Of a stretch of 64,000 nt of DNA, positions 34,886 through 46,159 are shown in pieces. The stretch is from Phoronis australis. Its lineage: Eukaryota > Phoronida > Phoronidae. Under the pieces are notes generated by a model, which was given only the letters and a program-made list of their open reading frames with translations, made no database searches and had not been told where the DNA came from. Location of the stretch: positions 1,021,598-1,085,597 of the forward strand of contig NMRA01000015.1 in the NCBI GenBank assembly GCA_002633005.1, read 5' to 3'. Within the stretch, counting starts at the first letter, position 1. Every line of letters begins with the position of its first letter. Position numbers and translations under genes: made by a program.

Positions 34886-37800
34886 TCTATTGTGGTCACC
34901 ATGCATGGGTTGTGACCTCATTGCATACGAGGATCCAGGTCGTGAGAAGTGGGCATAGTCACCCATTTGAAGTGACGGGTCTTGAACATGTACCTAAGAC
35001 ACAAAGAAACGTAAAATAATGTATACACACACACACACAGTAAACCTTGCACAGTTCACATGCATAAGTTGGATTTTCACTGAAGTTCTGCAATGCAGAT
35101 ACTCTAGTTCACAGAACTGAACCTTCAGATGAGCCAGATTTCACTTTGGATGAACTTAGGGTGGATCTGACCCCAATGAGCTTTACTGTTATTGCATGAC
35201 TATCACCCAACCCTTCAGCAGTTATTAACATATTAATACTGGTATACAAAGCTGAATAACATTGAGATATACCGGTATGAGCAGGACAGGAATTAAGGTT
35301 ATCTCCAACCTTATTTAGTGGACTACATTCTAACTCGTATATCAAAAAAAACTAAGCTTTGTCAACTAGTAAAAATATATATTTTCTGATAGAACAAAGA
35401 CCAGGAAATATAAATATACTTTTTATATTTATGTTCCATTATCATTTTTAAGTTAAAACCTTTTTTAAGTCAAAATTTCATTTTTAAGAATGGTACATTC
35501 ATAGCAAAATAACCCCTTGGTTGATCTTAATGAAACCTTTTTTAAGTGAAAACTTCACCAGTTACCTCAAAAACACTTCAGAATTTTCGATTAGCCTGTT
35601 CGTTTGGTTTCTATGACAAATCAACTTGTAAAACGTAAGGTATTTTTGTAGAAAAATCGAAGTCGTGTTCATCTTTGTCACATTACGCAAAAACTAGGAC
35701 TTTCTATCAAAAATCCTATTAAACAGCCTTTTTGAGATTGATGACTAAATATTAAGTTTAGAAAGTTTCAGCGAAATCCATCAAGCCGTTTTCGAGAACT
35801 AGTGTTCCTAAGTTCAAAGAAAGTCGATTTGCTGAAGCCGAGAAAAAGCCGATTAAACTGGGACAAGTGAAAATCTCAAAGTCTTTGGTTAATTATTCTG
35901 TCACAGTGAAAACTTGTTTTCGGTACACATAACCTATACAATCCTTAACTATGGTAGCTATTTCAATGTTCACTCACAATGTCAACTGATTTTGCAGTGC
36001 GTAAATAACTTAATTATCATTAAATCTCAAACACACGTATCTTTCCCAGCCAACTTTCACTGTTATTTACGACCTACTTTATAAGTAGGTCACAGTTCAT
36101 AGCCTGTACACGTCACGTGCTAGAAGACTGATACGAAACCAAGGAACAAATGGTTTACAAAAATCGAATCAGTGGTTAAAGTATGTCGTTAGCATGAGAT
36201 CGAAACATACAAATGTCAACTTATTAATTGAATTAAGGAATTAGAGTGAGGATTTATCTCTTTTCACAACTTTCTGTGGTCATGACCACAGAGGCCTGAG
36301 GTGACTCATAGGCGACTCGTTTTCAATGCCAACAATCGTACATGTATGTATGTAGACGCACAACTCCTTTAGGATCAAAACTACGTTTTGACTTTGTTTT
36401 CACCGGCGCAATTCTATCATAAGTACACCTCGTTGGCTCAATGTTATGGAGACTGTGAATGAAAGGACTGAGGGTATACGAATCTGTTCTGTACCTGGTG
36501 GTAGATTTGATTTAATTGAAAGCCCATTAACCTTTGACCTTGGATAAGTAGTAAACAAATATCCACGCGGTTGTGCAGTTCCAAGATGGTTCTGCTAAAT
36601 CTTTCTTTTCTCGCTACGCGATATATATTTTGTATTTTGAAGTTCCCCGAGAATGAAGAAAAGGTATTTTGCTAGACACAAGTGAAATATCGTAAAAACG
36701 GCCAATTTTTGTGAATAAGGTTGGAGATATCCTTAATCAGAGGCTGTAATTTAAAAACTGGTGCTGCTTTTCTAAATCCAGTGGCTGTATTGTAAAAACT
36801 ACAGCCAGACATCGAATCCTGTTTTGAAAACACTTTATAGTTGACCTCTGAACACAATTGTCAAATTCTATACACATTGAGATGAGAGGTCAGTTTCTGC
36901 GACTGGAACTCTTGCGACTAGCAGCCGCCTCTAGTGGTCCCTGTCTGGGTTATTACAGGGGGCATTTACCTCTGTCAATTATTACGGAGTGAGCGCTAAG
37001 CAAAGTACAGCTTACAAACTATTTCTTTGAAAAGTCAGATGAACCACCTACAGTGCAAGACAAAAGTAATGAGACAAATATCCTTCCCCCGTCATCACAG
37101 CTAATTCTGTTGAGAGCAAAAATGACCGGTAATACCTTGTTTAGGGTGGCAAAATTCTCATAGCAGAAAGCCTTAACCACCTTACTAACTGTCCTGTTCA
37201 TTCATCTTCATTCTCAGTCAGCAGGGGAGACTACTACAACAATGAACGTGGCTTCCACCCATCTGTCGCGATGGGGAATTCCAGGTCATTGTGTCTTAAT
37301 ATTTTTGGCTTGAACTGTATTGTCAACTTGAACTAACAGATTTACTCAACTAAATGAACTGTTAGTAACAGGTAAAAAAACGGCAAATTTACCTTTTGGA
37401 CAATTTTCAGTTTAATAAGATCGTTCTTTGATGTTCTTGAGCAACCAGCAGCTGAAATAACAGGGTATACAAGTCACTTTTTCCAGATTTAATGTATTTT
37501 AATTTAAGCAATGGGTAACAACGATATGATGCTGCTTTTAAAGAGCAAAATACGGCTGTAAAAAGAATAAGCTTTTCACACCAGAGCATGGCTTATAGTA
37601 CCTGTAAACCAAAGATCAATATAATTTAAACAGGTCATACTTTTGGTCAAATATTCAGTAACTAGTCTTACCTGCAAAAAATGACCAAATGGAATCTAAC
37701 GCAGAAGCAAAATCAGCAGCTGTCCTGCAAAATGAGACAAGAGGAACTGAAACTGTTCTAGCAATACCGATGTGTTTTGGGAAAAGATGTAAGCAACGAC

Positions 37801-40129
37801 ATTTTTTGATAATGTAAGAGATGCCATTTTTAAAAGTCTCCACTATTATGCACTATTATGTACTATTATGCACTATTATGCACTATTCGAGCTTGGTTCT
37901 ATTAATAATGTACAATACTAGTATCCATCCATAAAGAAACCGTTAAAACCAATTTTGAAACAGTTAGTCGCTGAACTGGACTTTTATCTGCTATTCCTAC
38001 TAACTACATAAAACTTTGCAAGTGAGCCTAACAGAATGTGATACTATCTGAGTTACTACATTGCTGTGCCTCAAGGCCCTTGGGACCGTATATCCGTACT
38101 AATGTCTTTTTTTGCGGCCGTTTTTTACTCAAAAGGTTTGCATATTGGTGCATGCGCTTAAGTTTCGCCTATATGCGCAGTTCCACGGAGACACCCATGG
38201 GCCAAATGGAGCGGCAATATGGTATAACCAAGGATGTGCACCGTCAAACCAAGTCACGTAAAAATTTTCATAAGGGCAAGCTTTTGTGCAATGTGAGTGC
38301 CTGTATCCACAGCAGGGCCTGTACACCTACATGCACCTATGCAAAACATAAGAGGGAAAAATTTTGGTTGAATAAGCGCATTATGTCAAATTTAGGCACA
38401 TGTTGCTAAACAGGAGTATATATGATAAGGAATCAAAACATTTTAAAAGCCAAAATCAAAGAGCTAAAATAATAATCCTTGCTGCTACAATTGTGACTTA
38501 ACTCTTTCACAATAGAGCTTCTTTAGAAATGCATTTCCCAGAGCCAATCAAATTTTTTAGGGGATTAGGAAAATAGGGTGTAATTCCTAATTGATTTCAT
38601 AACTGTAACTGGACTAAGTCAGAACTTAGTTTTTTGGATGGTAGGCTGGTCTATGGTAGCTTTAAAGTGGAACTTGCACATTGATTCTTTATCTCTGTGA
38701 TTGCTTCGTGAAGTTAGTTAGAAACGCAACATTTAGTGACGATGTAAATATGAAGTACGTTGAAAATTGTCAAATGTTTTTAACAGTTTTGGGTCACAAA
38801 TGGTCCACTGTAAATCACTCAACTGTGTCCAGTAAGTATCGTGACCAGGTGTTGAGGAATAACACTGCATGAAGTGGGCTATGTGAGCCCCCAAGATACG
38901 CCATTAGTTCAAAGGTCACGTATGTGCAGAATTTTTTGTTTTCACATTTACAAGTTGTCAATGAATACAGCTGCAACTTGTTTAGCATAGATGATGTTCA
39001 AATAGCATTGTCGTTTTAGGTCCTGATATACTTTAGCATAGTTAGGAGCATGTAAATACAGATTTAATTCGTCTGTTCTCTAAATACAGGAGTCTATGCA
39101 GCAAAACATTTGTACAAAAAAATTCAGTTTATACTATTACAAAATAATTTTTATAATTATCTTTAAGACTTTGCACATATAATTTACCTCCCCTGACTGT
39201 CTTTAAGTGACAAGTCAGGTTTGTATTCCATTAACGTCATGATGACCTTGCCGTGACCTTGAAACGCTGCACAGTGTATTGCTGACCAGCCAGTGCCATT
39301 GTTTTGTAAGTTGATATTAGCTCTGCAACAAAAATGAGCAGTTTGTATTCACAGTGGTAATTGGCATCTGATGTTTGAAGTTTTTATTATCATTGGTGAA
39401 TCTAACAACTGAACAAGTAGGAAACCTAAAATAAAGTCAGAAATATGCCCTCAAAATTGCTTTCTGTCAGTTAATAATATAATCTTTGTGATTAGTGTCT
39501 TCCTGCCCAAGTGCTTTCTAAAAGGACTACAAATAAGGGCAATTCTTTTAAACAAGCATCATCGTACTGAAATTTCATCCATAATGAAAAGCTACTGCGA
39601 TCATTTATCTGAGAGAGGTCAACGGAAAATCATCCATTCTTTCCATTGCCACTTCTATAATCAATACTTCAAACACCGAATACTTACAAACCACATGTTA
39701 CTTTATACCGAAAGTTATGCAGCCCAAAACCATTCAGACACAGAAATTGAACTTCCTAATGATTAATTTTGTTACAACTACATGTCCACTTTTCTGTGTG
39801 CTTTACAGATGAAGAGTTATAGTAATACTTAAGACTGCATGCACAATGTCAATTTCAATCTGCAGGTTCAAGTAGCATAGAGTACTTGGTAATGTTTTTT
39901 GAGAGCTTGAGCAAATCAAAATATCAGCATTAAACGGAATACTTCATCTACCACTGTGCACTTTGCCATGTTAAACAAACTATACAGTGTTCACTGCAGT
40001 TTACCCATTTTTGAGTAACTCCTTCACAATTTCTGCATATCCCCAGAATGCTGCTACACACAGAGCCGTCATTCCATCACGAGATTTCTCATTGCAGTCG
40101 GCGCCTTCCCTCACCAATGTTTGCACAGT
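34886..40129 (-). CDS. Ankyrin-repeat protein, partial model
   Basis: Minus-strand exons: 40005-40129, 39188-39322, 37672-37724 and 34886-34993. The first three join in phase (2, 2, then 1) and encode at least two ankyrin repeats: REGADCNEKSRDGMTALCVA / AAFWGYAEIVKELLKNGANI, then NGTGWSAIHCAAFQGHGKVI ending LKDSQGRTAADFASALDSIW. The TALCVAA and SAIHCAA helices and the ANINLQN hairpin are classic ankyrin features. The fourth exon (VHVQDPSLQMGDYAHFSRPG onward to GDHNR) is open only in phase 0, while the third ends in phase 1, so an exon is probably missing between 35.0 and 37.66 kb, where a transposon sits. The 5' exons with the start codon lie beyond 40129 and were not found. I do not recognise which ankyrin gene this is; ankyrin modules mediate protein binding. 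Confidence 0.7.
35292..36737. mobile_element. 1.45-kb TIR element inside the ankyrin gene
   Basis: The left end ATTAAGGTTATCTCCAACCT, then TATT, is matched inversely by the right end AATAAGGTTGGAGATATCCT, then TAAT, with one mismatch over 24 bp. The interior has no long frame. It lies in the intron between exons 37672-37724 and 34886-34993. The superfamily is not determined. Confidence 0.75.
37841..37887. repeat. 10-bp minisatellite (ACTATTATGC)n
   Basis: Nearly five tandem copies of CACTATTATG with one G-to-A-type variant; in an ankyrin-gene intron. Confidence 0.85.
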
Positions 40130-40216
40130 CTGAAAATCAACAAAGAATGAAAGTGCTATTAAGGAACAACACCACTGAAGTTAACAAAAACATTCATTGT
40201 AACAGTTAATTTTTTT

Positions 40217-40340
40217 AACACCGGTTAACAACTTAGTTTACTCAAGGTGAAATGTAGATTTTAATATCACAAATTTTGTGTCAGATTTTATTTGGCCAGT
40301 TTTTTACCAAGATGCAAAGATGTATATTCAGGATACAACA
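40217..40340. repeat. Dispersed repeat, copy 2
   Basis: Partner of 2185-2310: AACACCGGTTAA, TTACTCAAGG, TTTTGTGTCAGATTTTAT and TTTTTTACC occur in the same order and spacing, with moderate divergence. Confidence 0.6.
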
Positions 40341-40593
40341 TTGCGCTGCGCCCCAAGGCTATGGCACCCCCTGTTAAAAATATCAAGTAAATGAATATTC
40401 GTGCAGTTTGCTGTTCTAGTCGACTATACAATTATTTGTCACGACCTTATCAACAAGATATCAGAGTCCCATTCTCATACATTACCCGCTAATAGTCACT
40501 GTTTTTAATAGGAAACCCAGTGACTACTGTTCTTGTCAGTAAACCAATCCTTAACCCTTATCCTGCACTAGGCGAAGTCAGCCAATTATCCTA

Positions 40594-43086
40594 GGAACTG
40601 AAATAGGGACTGCTCGAAGAAAAAGTTTGATAACGCCATCAGATAACGGGAGTACTAGTATTTGTTCAAGTTGGAAGGAATTAAACACATCGACAACCTC
40701 GTAAGGTATTCCTCTAAGCGCAAAAGGTATTTATAACAGCGTGACTTTGATGTTTTAGTCGGTGCGAGGCATAATTCGCCGAAAAGCTTCCGGCGTATGG
40801 AGCGCCTATAGGAGCTGCTGTTGGCCCGACCAGAGGCGATGGTCATTGCCAATGCCATGGCTATGTTCCACCGGGACAGGTTGCTTATTTCAGTTGTTCA
40901 GTAGCGAAGCCTTACCCGTAAATCTCCGTTTGCAGCAGCTGAAGTTAAAGCCATAACAGATTTTTATTTTAGATAGGGCATTCCGTGTGAGAACAGACAG
41001 AAACTTTAACTTGAAAACGAAAACAACCGGTTGACAAAGATTCACTGACAGTGGGTCGCCATGTTTTTAGTGCCTTCGCAGCGCCTCTGGCGTCCGACCT
41101 TTGCATCGCCCTGCTGTGTGTGTGGTGTGGTGTACGTGAACTTGGAATTCCATGATAAAGCAAAGATCTTGAAACTGCCAAACCCGGTACGTGAACTTGG
41201 AATCTTGCGTGAACTTGGAATTAAGCGGCTGCCTGGCACACAATCACAGAACAAGGCGCTTGGGCTGAAATCGTTACTGAACCGGGCGGGCCACGGAGAG
41301 AAAAGATTTCTAAAAAATCGAGATCAAGCTCCCGTGGCCTGTTCATGAATGGTTAGTACCTAGAGACTGGAATAAAAAATCATTTAAGGACTGTATTGTT
41401 ATTACATGTTCCCTCAGTCGGCACCGGGCATTCAAGGTCATAAGCCCTACGGCTGAGGTGGCCATTTGAATCGTACTGTCGGCGTTTCTTTGTTGCTGCC
41501 AAATAAAGCTTTGAAATTAGTGCCTGGTTGATGTTTGATGGTTGCAATACATTTTATATGCATTTTCTATTAATTTCGGAAGACATCTGGCCGAGTTTTT
41601 TCTACCTCGTAAATTTCAAGTTTAAGCAAGATACGCCCTTGCTTTAACTTGGAATAATTCAATTTCTGCCGCTTACAAAAGATCACATGGTAAACCAAAC
41701 ATTCGGTAACTGGTTGCAAGACATTTTAAATGCATTTTCTATTAATTTTGGAACATATAATTCTGGGCACATTCGCAGTTTTTCTACCCAACTCCAAGTT
41801 TAAGAAAGGGCATGGCTCGCTTAAACTTGGAATATTTCAATTTCTGCTTTACAAAAGCTCACGTCGTAAACCAAACATTCTCTTACTGGCTGCAATACAT
41901 TTAAATGCTTTTTTCTATTACTTTTAGAGAGAGCACTTCTGGGCGCATTCGCAGTTTTTTTTTCTATCTAATTCCAAGTATAAGCAAGCCACACTGGTTG
42001 CTTAAACTTGGAACAATTCAATTTCTTCTCTAAAAATTTGCGATTTGAACCAAACCTTCTCTTAATGATTGCAATACAATTTAAAGTCAGTTTTTATTAC
42101 TTTCGAAACACCTAATGAATGCATTCGCAGTTGTTTCCTACCCAACTCCAAGTTTAAGCAAGGGCGTGGCTCGCTTAAACTTGGAATAACTCAATTTCTG
42201 CTTCACAAAAACTCATGTGGTGAACCAAACATTCTCTGACTGGTTGCAATATATTTTTAAATGCTTTTTTCTATGGCCTTTAGAATACGTCTGAGCGCAT
42301 TCGAAGTTTTTTAACTCCGTAAATTCCAAGTTTAAGCAAGATACGCTCTTGGTTTAACTTGAAATAATTCAACTTCTGCTTTACAAAAAATCACATGGTG
42401 AACCAAACATTCGGTAACTGGTTGCAAGACATTTTATGTGCATTTTCTGTTAGTTTTGGAACACTTTTTAGCGCATTCGCAGTTATTTCTAAGCAAGGGC
42501 GTGGCTCGCTTAAACTTGAAATAATTCAGTTTCTGCCCTACAAAAATTACGTGGTTAACCAAACATTCTTTCACTGGTTGCAATATATTGTAAATGCATG
42601 TTCTATTACTTTTGAATTACCCCTGAATGCATTTCGTATTTTTTATACTCAATGCCGAGTTTAAGCAAGCCACACCCTTGCTTAAACTTGGAATAATTCA
42701 ATTTCTTCTTTACAAAAAATCGTGTGGTGTAGCAAATATTGTCTGAGCGGTAACAACATGTCATAAGTGCATTTTTTATTACGTTTGGAACACCTCTGAA
42801 TGCATTCGCAATTGTTTTCTACCCAATTCCAAGTTTAAGCAAGCCACACCCTTGCTTAAACTTGGAATGGTTGTATATTAGCTTTACAAAGTCACATGGT
42901 GAACCAAACATTCTCTGGCTGGTTGCAATATCTTGTAAGCACAACTTTTTTCTCATCTTAAGACTTTATTGAACACGTTAACAATTAATCTTATGAATTC
43001 CACGTTTCAGCACGCCATTCTGTTTTCGCTATACAAACCCTATATTGTGAAGTAGGCATTCTCTGTAAGATTACAAGACATTATGA
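40594..43086. repeat. Direct duplication II, copy 1: leader plus hairpin satellite
   Basis: About 2.5 kb that reappears at 43111-45259. The first 0.9 kb (40594-41490) is a moderately GC-rich leader with several short frames and three copies of GTGAACTTGGAAT-like words around 41125-41220. The rest is the ~175-bp satellite. The copy ends at GACATTATGA just before the N at 43087. Frames in the leader are disrupted differently in the two copies, which argues against a functional protein. Confidence 0.85.
41500..43060. repeat. ~175-bp satellite array, about eight units, each with an inverted repeat
   Basis: Units carry in order ATTCCAAGTTTAAGCAAG, a 6-8 nt loop (GGGCGTGG, CCACACC or ATACGCC), CTTGCTTAAACTTGGAAT, then TTCAATTTCTGCTTTACAAA, CACATGGTGAACCAAACATT, CTCTGACTGGTTGCAATA, and GCATTCGCAGTT before the next unit. 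Hairpin positions are near 41613, 41791, 41971, 42147, 42323, 42488, 42651 and 42826, a period of about 163-180 bp. At 42826-42843 / 42851-42868 the 18-bp arms are perfectly complementary around a 7-nt loop. No long frame. Confidence 0.9.
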
Positions 43087-43087
43087 N
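43087..43087. other. Single ambiguous base at a duplication junction
   Basis: N between the end of duplication II copy 1 and the beginning of copy 2; same pattern as 12265 and 46159. Confidence 0.8.
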
Positions 43088-43110
43088 AAAAAGTTGAGTT
43101 CACGATTTTG

Positions 43111-45259
43111 GGAACTGAAATAGGGACTGCTCGAAGAAAAAGTTTCATAACGGGAGTATTTGTTCGAGTTGGAAGGAATTAAACACATCGACAACCTCCT
43201 AAGGTGTTCCTCTATGCGCAAAAGGTATTTGTAACAACGTGACTTTGATGGTTTAGTCGGTGCGAGGCATAATTCGCCGAAAAGCTTCCGGCGTACAGAG
43301 CGCCTATAGCCTCTACATCGCCTCTGCTTCGGGCCAACAGAGGCGATGGTCATTGCCTATGTTCCACCGTGACAGGTTGCTTATTTCAGTTGTTCATTTG
43401 CGAAGCCTTACCCGTAAATCTCCGTTTGCAGCAGCTGAAGTTAAAGCCATAACAGATTTTTATTTTAGATAGGGCATTCCGTGTGAGAACAGACAGAAAC
43501 TTTAACTTGAAAACGAAAACAACCGGTTGACAAAGAGTCACTGACAGTGGGTCGCCATGTTTTTAGTGCCTTCGCAGCGCCTCTGGCGTCCGACCTCTGC
43601 ATCGCCCTGCTGTGTGTGTGGTGTGGTGCACGTGAACTCGGAATTCCATGATAAAGCAAAGATCTTGAAACTGCCAAACCCGGTACGTGAACTTGGAATC
43701 TTGCGTGAACCTGGAATCAAGCGGCTGCCTGGCACACAATCACAGAACAAGGCGCTTGGGCTGAAATCGTTACTGAACCGGTAGGCCGACGACGGAGAGA
43801 AAAGATTTCTAAAAAATCGAGATAAAGCTCCCGTGGCCTGTTCATGAATGGTTATTACCTAGAGACTGGAATAAAAAATCATTTAAGGACTGTATTGTTA
43901 TTACATGTTCCCTCAGTCGGCACCGGGCATTCAAGGTCATAAGCCCTACGGCTGCGGTGGCCATTTGAATCGTACTGATTATTTCTACGGTGTTCAGTTG
44001 CTGCCTATTCCAATAAATAAATAAAGCTTTGAAATTAGTGCCTGGTTGATGTTTGCAATACATTTTATATGCATTTTCTATTAATTTTGGAAGACTTCTG
44101 GCCGAGTTTTTTCTACCTCGTAAATTCCAAGTTTAAGCAAGATACGCCCTTGCTTTAACTCAGTTGGAATAATTCAATTTCTGCTTTACAAAAGATCACA
44201 TGGTAAACCAAACATTCGGTAACTGGTTGCAAGACATTTTAAATGCATTTTCTATTAATTTTGGAACGCTTCTGGGCACATTCGCAGTATTTCTACCCAA
44301 CTCCAAGTTTAAGCAAGGGCGTGGCTCGCTTAAACTTGGAATATTTCAATTTCTGCTTTACAAAAGCTCACGTGGTGAACCAAACATTCTCTGACTGGTT
44401 GCAATATATTTTAAATGCTTTTTTCTATGGCCTTTAGAATACGTCTGAGCGCATTCGCAGTTTTTTGACTCCGTAAATTCCAAGTTTAAGCAAGATACGC
44501 CCTTGGTTTAACTTGAAATAATTCAACTCCTGCTTTACAAAAAATAACATGGTGAACCAAACATTCGGTAACTGGTTGCAAGACATTTTAAGTGCATTTT
44601 CTGTTAGTTTTGGAACACTTTTTAGCGCATTCGCAGTTATTTCTACCCAATTCCAAGTTTAAGCAAGGGCGTGGCTCGCTTAAACTTGAAATAATTCAGT
44701 TTCTGCCTTACAAAAATCACGTGGTTAACCAAACATTCTTTCACTGGTTGCAATATATTGTAAATGCATGTTCTATTACTTTTGAAATACCCCTGAATGC
44801 ATTTCGTATTTTTTATACTCAATTCCGAGTTTAAGCAAGCCACACCCTTGCTTAAACTTGGAATAATTCAATTTCGTCTTTACAAAAAATCGTGTGGTGT
44901 AGCAAATATTCTCTGAGCGGTAACAACATGTCATAAGTGCATTTTTTATTACGTTTGGAACAACTCTGAATGCATTCGCAATTGTTTTCTACCCAATTCC
45001 AAGTTTAAGCAAGCCACGCCCTTGCTTAAATTTGGAATGATTGTATATTAGCTTTACAAAGTCATATGGTGAACCAAACATTCTCTGGCTGGTTGCAATA
45101 TCTTGTAAGCACAACTTTTTTCTCATCTTGAGACTTTATTGAACACGTTAACAATTTATCTTATGAATTCCACGTTTCAGCACGCCATTCTATTTTCGCT
45201 ATACAAGCGTACCCTATGTTGTGAAGTAAGCATTCTCTGAAAGATTACAAGACATTATG
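43111..45259. repeat. Direct duplication II, copy 2
   Basis: Matches 40594-43086 from GGAACTGAAATAGGGACTGC to GACATTATGA with substitutions and small indels. It is about 340 bp shorter because it has six satellite units rather than eight. It continues without a break into 45260 onward, so it represents the second contig or allele. Confidence 0.85.
44030..45230. repeat. ~175-bp hairpin satellite array, second copy, six units
   Basis: Hairpins near 44127, 44302, 44478, 44656, 44826 and 44997. Relative to 41500-43060 roughly units 3 and 4 are missing, as expected from unequal exchange or slippage between alleles. The last hairpin (44997) has one arm mismatch (TTAAATTTGG). Confidence 0.85.
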
Positions 45260-46158
45260 AACAATTTTTTCTGTCCCTGTAAATTATCGGCGATTAATTT
45301 TTACCCAATGCCAAGTTTAAAAGATGACTGTAGTAAAAAATAATGCAGCAGTAAACCGGTTCTAACATACAAATAAAACTCACATTTGCCCGAGTTGAGC
45401 TCCAAACAAAAGCTGATTCACATTTTATTGTAAAAACACTTATGCTGACAGCAATCTCTGATTGGCTGATATGTCAGTGGTTGATAGGGCATCGACAGTC
45501 ACTGCTTATCATATATTTCTGCTCCATATTGCGGCGTTGAGTGGATAGAGTTTACATCGCGTTTTATCAATGTTTCACCGATTTTTATTATTTACTGTTT
45601 GCCAGTGTAGTAAAAAGTTCTCCATGCCTTTTTGTATGGCACCTAGTTGTTCAAACTCTGCGAAAAAGGTATCGTCAAAGAGGGCGGACATAGGATACCA
45701 TCCGTTGCCCTTGCCTTGGTACAAGCTGTATGCTAAAGTAATTCCCTTTAATAAGCAAATAAGTCAATGTCTTTTCAGTTTACAAAAAAGTAAGTGTTGA
45801 AGCAAGCTTTCTCTTGCAGATTACAATAAACTGTAAACACAATTCCTGTTCTTGAGACTACTCTAACACATTAGCAATCGTCGTCATCTACATAATTCCA
45901 AATTTAACCAGTACTTAAAACAGTATGGGGTTTCCCATTTTCAGTTTTATAAGAATTTCAATACCTTTAATGAGACACTTTCATAGACAAAAAAGAAATC
46001 CTCAAGTTGGGCCCATTCTTTTTGAAAAGTTCAGGGGGTCACAGAAAACAAGTTCACCAAGTTAGTGCAGGCGTACCGGAGTCTCTGGAGATGATGTAGG
46101 TTACAACGAAAATGGTGGATAGTTTTTAAAGATTTAAAAATAAGAATGTGACTTTGCT
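45223..46158. repeat. Direct duplication III, copy 1
   Basis: 936 bp nearly identical to 46160-47098, differing by a few substitutions and a small indel (AAATAAGTC versus AAACTTGGAGTC near 45760). Contains a short frame (MFHRFLLFTVCQCSKKFSMP onward, 76 codons) present in both copies with an indel; no family recognised. Confidence 0.9.
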
Positions 46159-46159
46159 N
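46159..46159. other. Single ambiguous base at a duplication junction
   Basis: N between the two copies of duplication III. Copy 1 ends GTGACTTTGCT and copy 2 continues past the same word into TTAACAAT, exactly as when two overlapping contigs are abutted. Confidence 0.85.

Noticed and set aside
38038-38409. 123-codon open frame
   Set aside because: Cysteine- and basic-rich chance composition, overlapping an equally open frame on the other strand in an ankyrin-gene intron.
41061-41348. Coding gene in the satellite leader
   Set aside because: Frames on both strands overlap, differ between the two copies by frameshifts and stops, and resemble no family.
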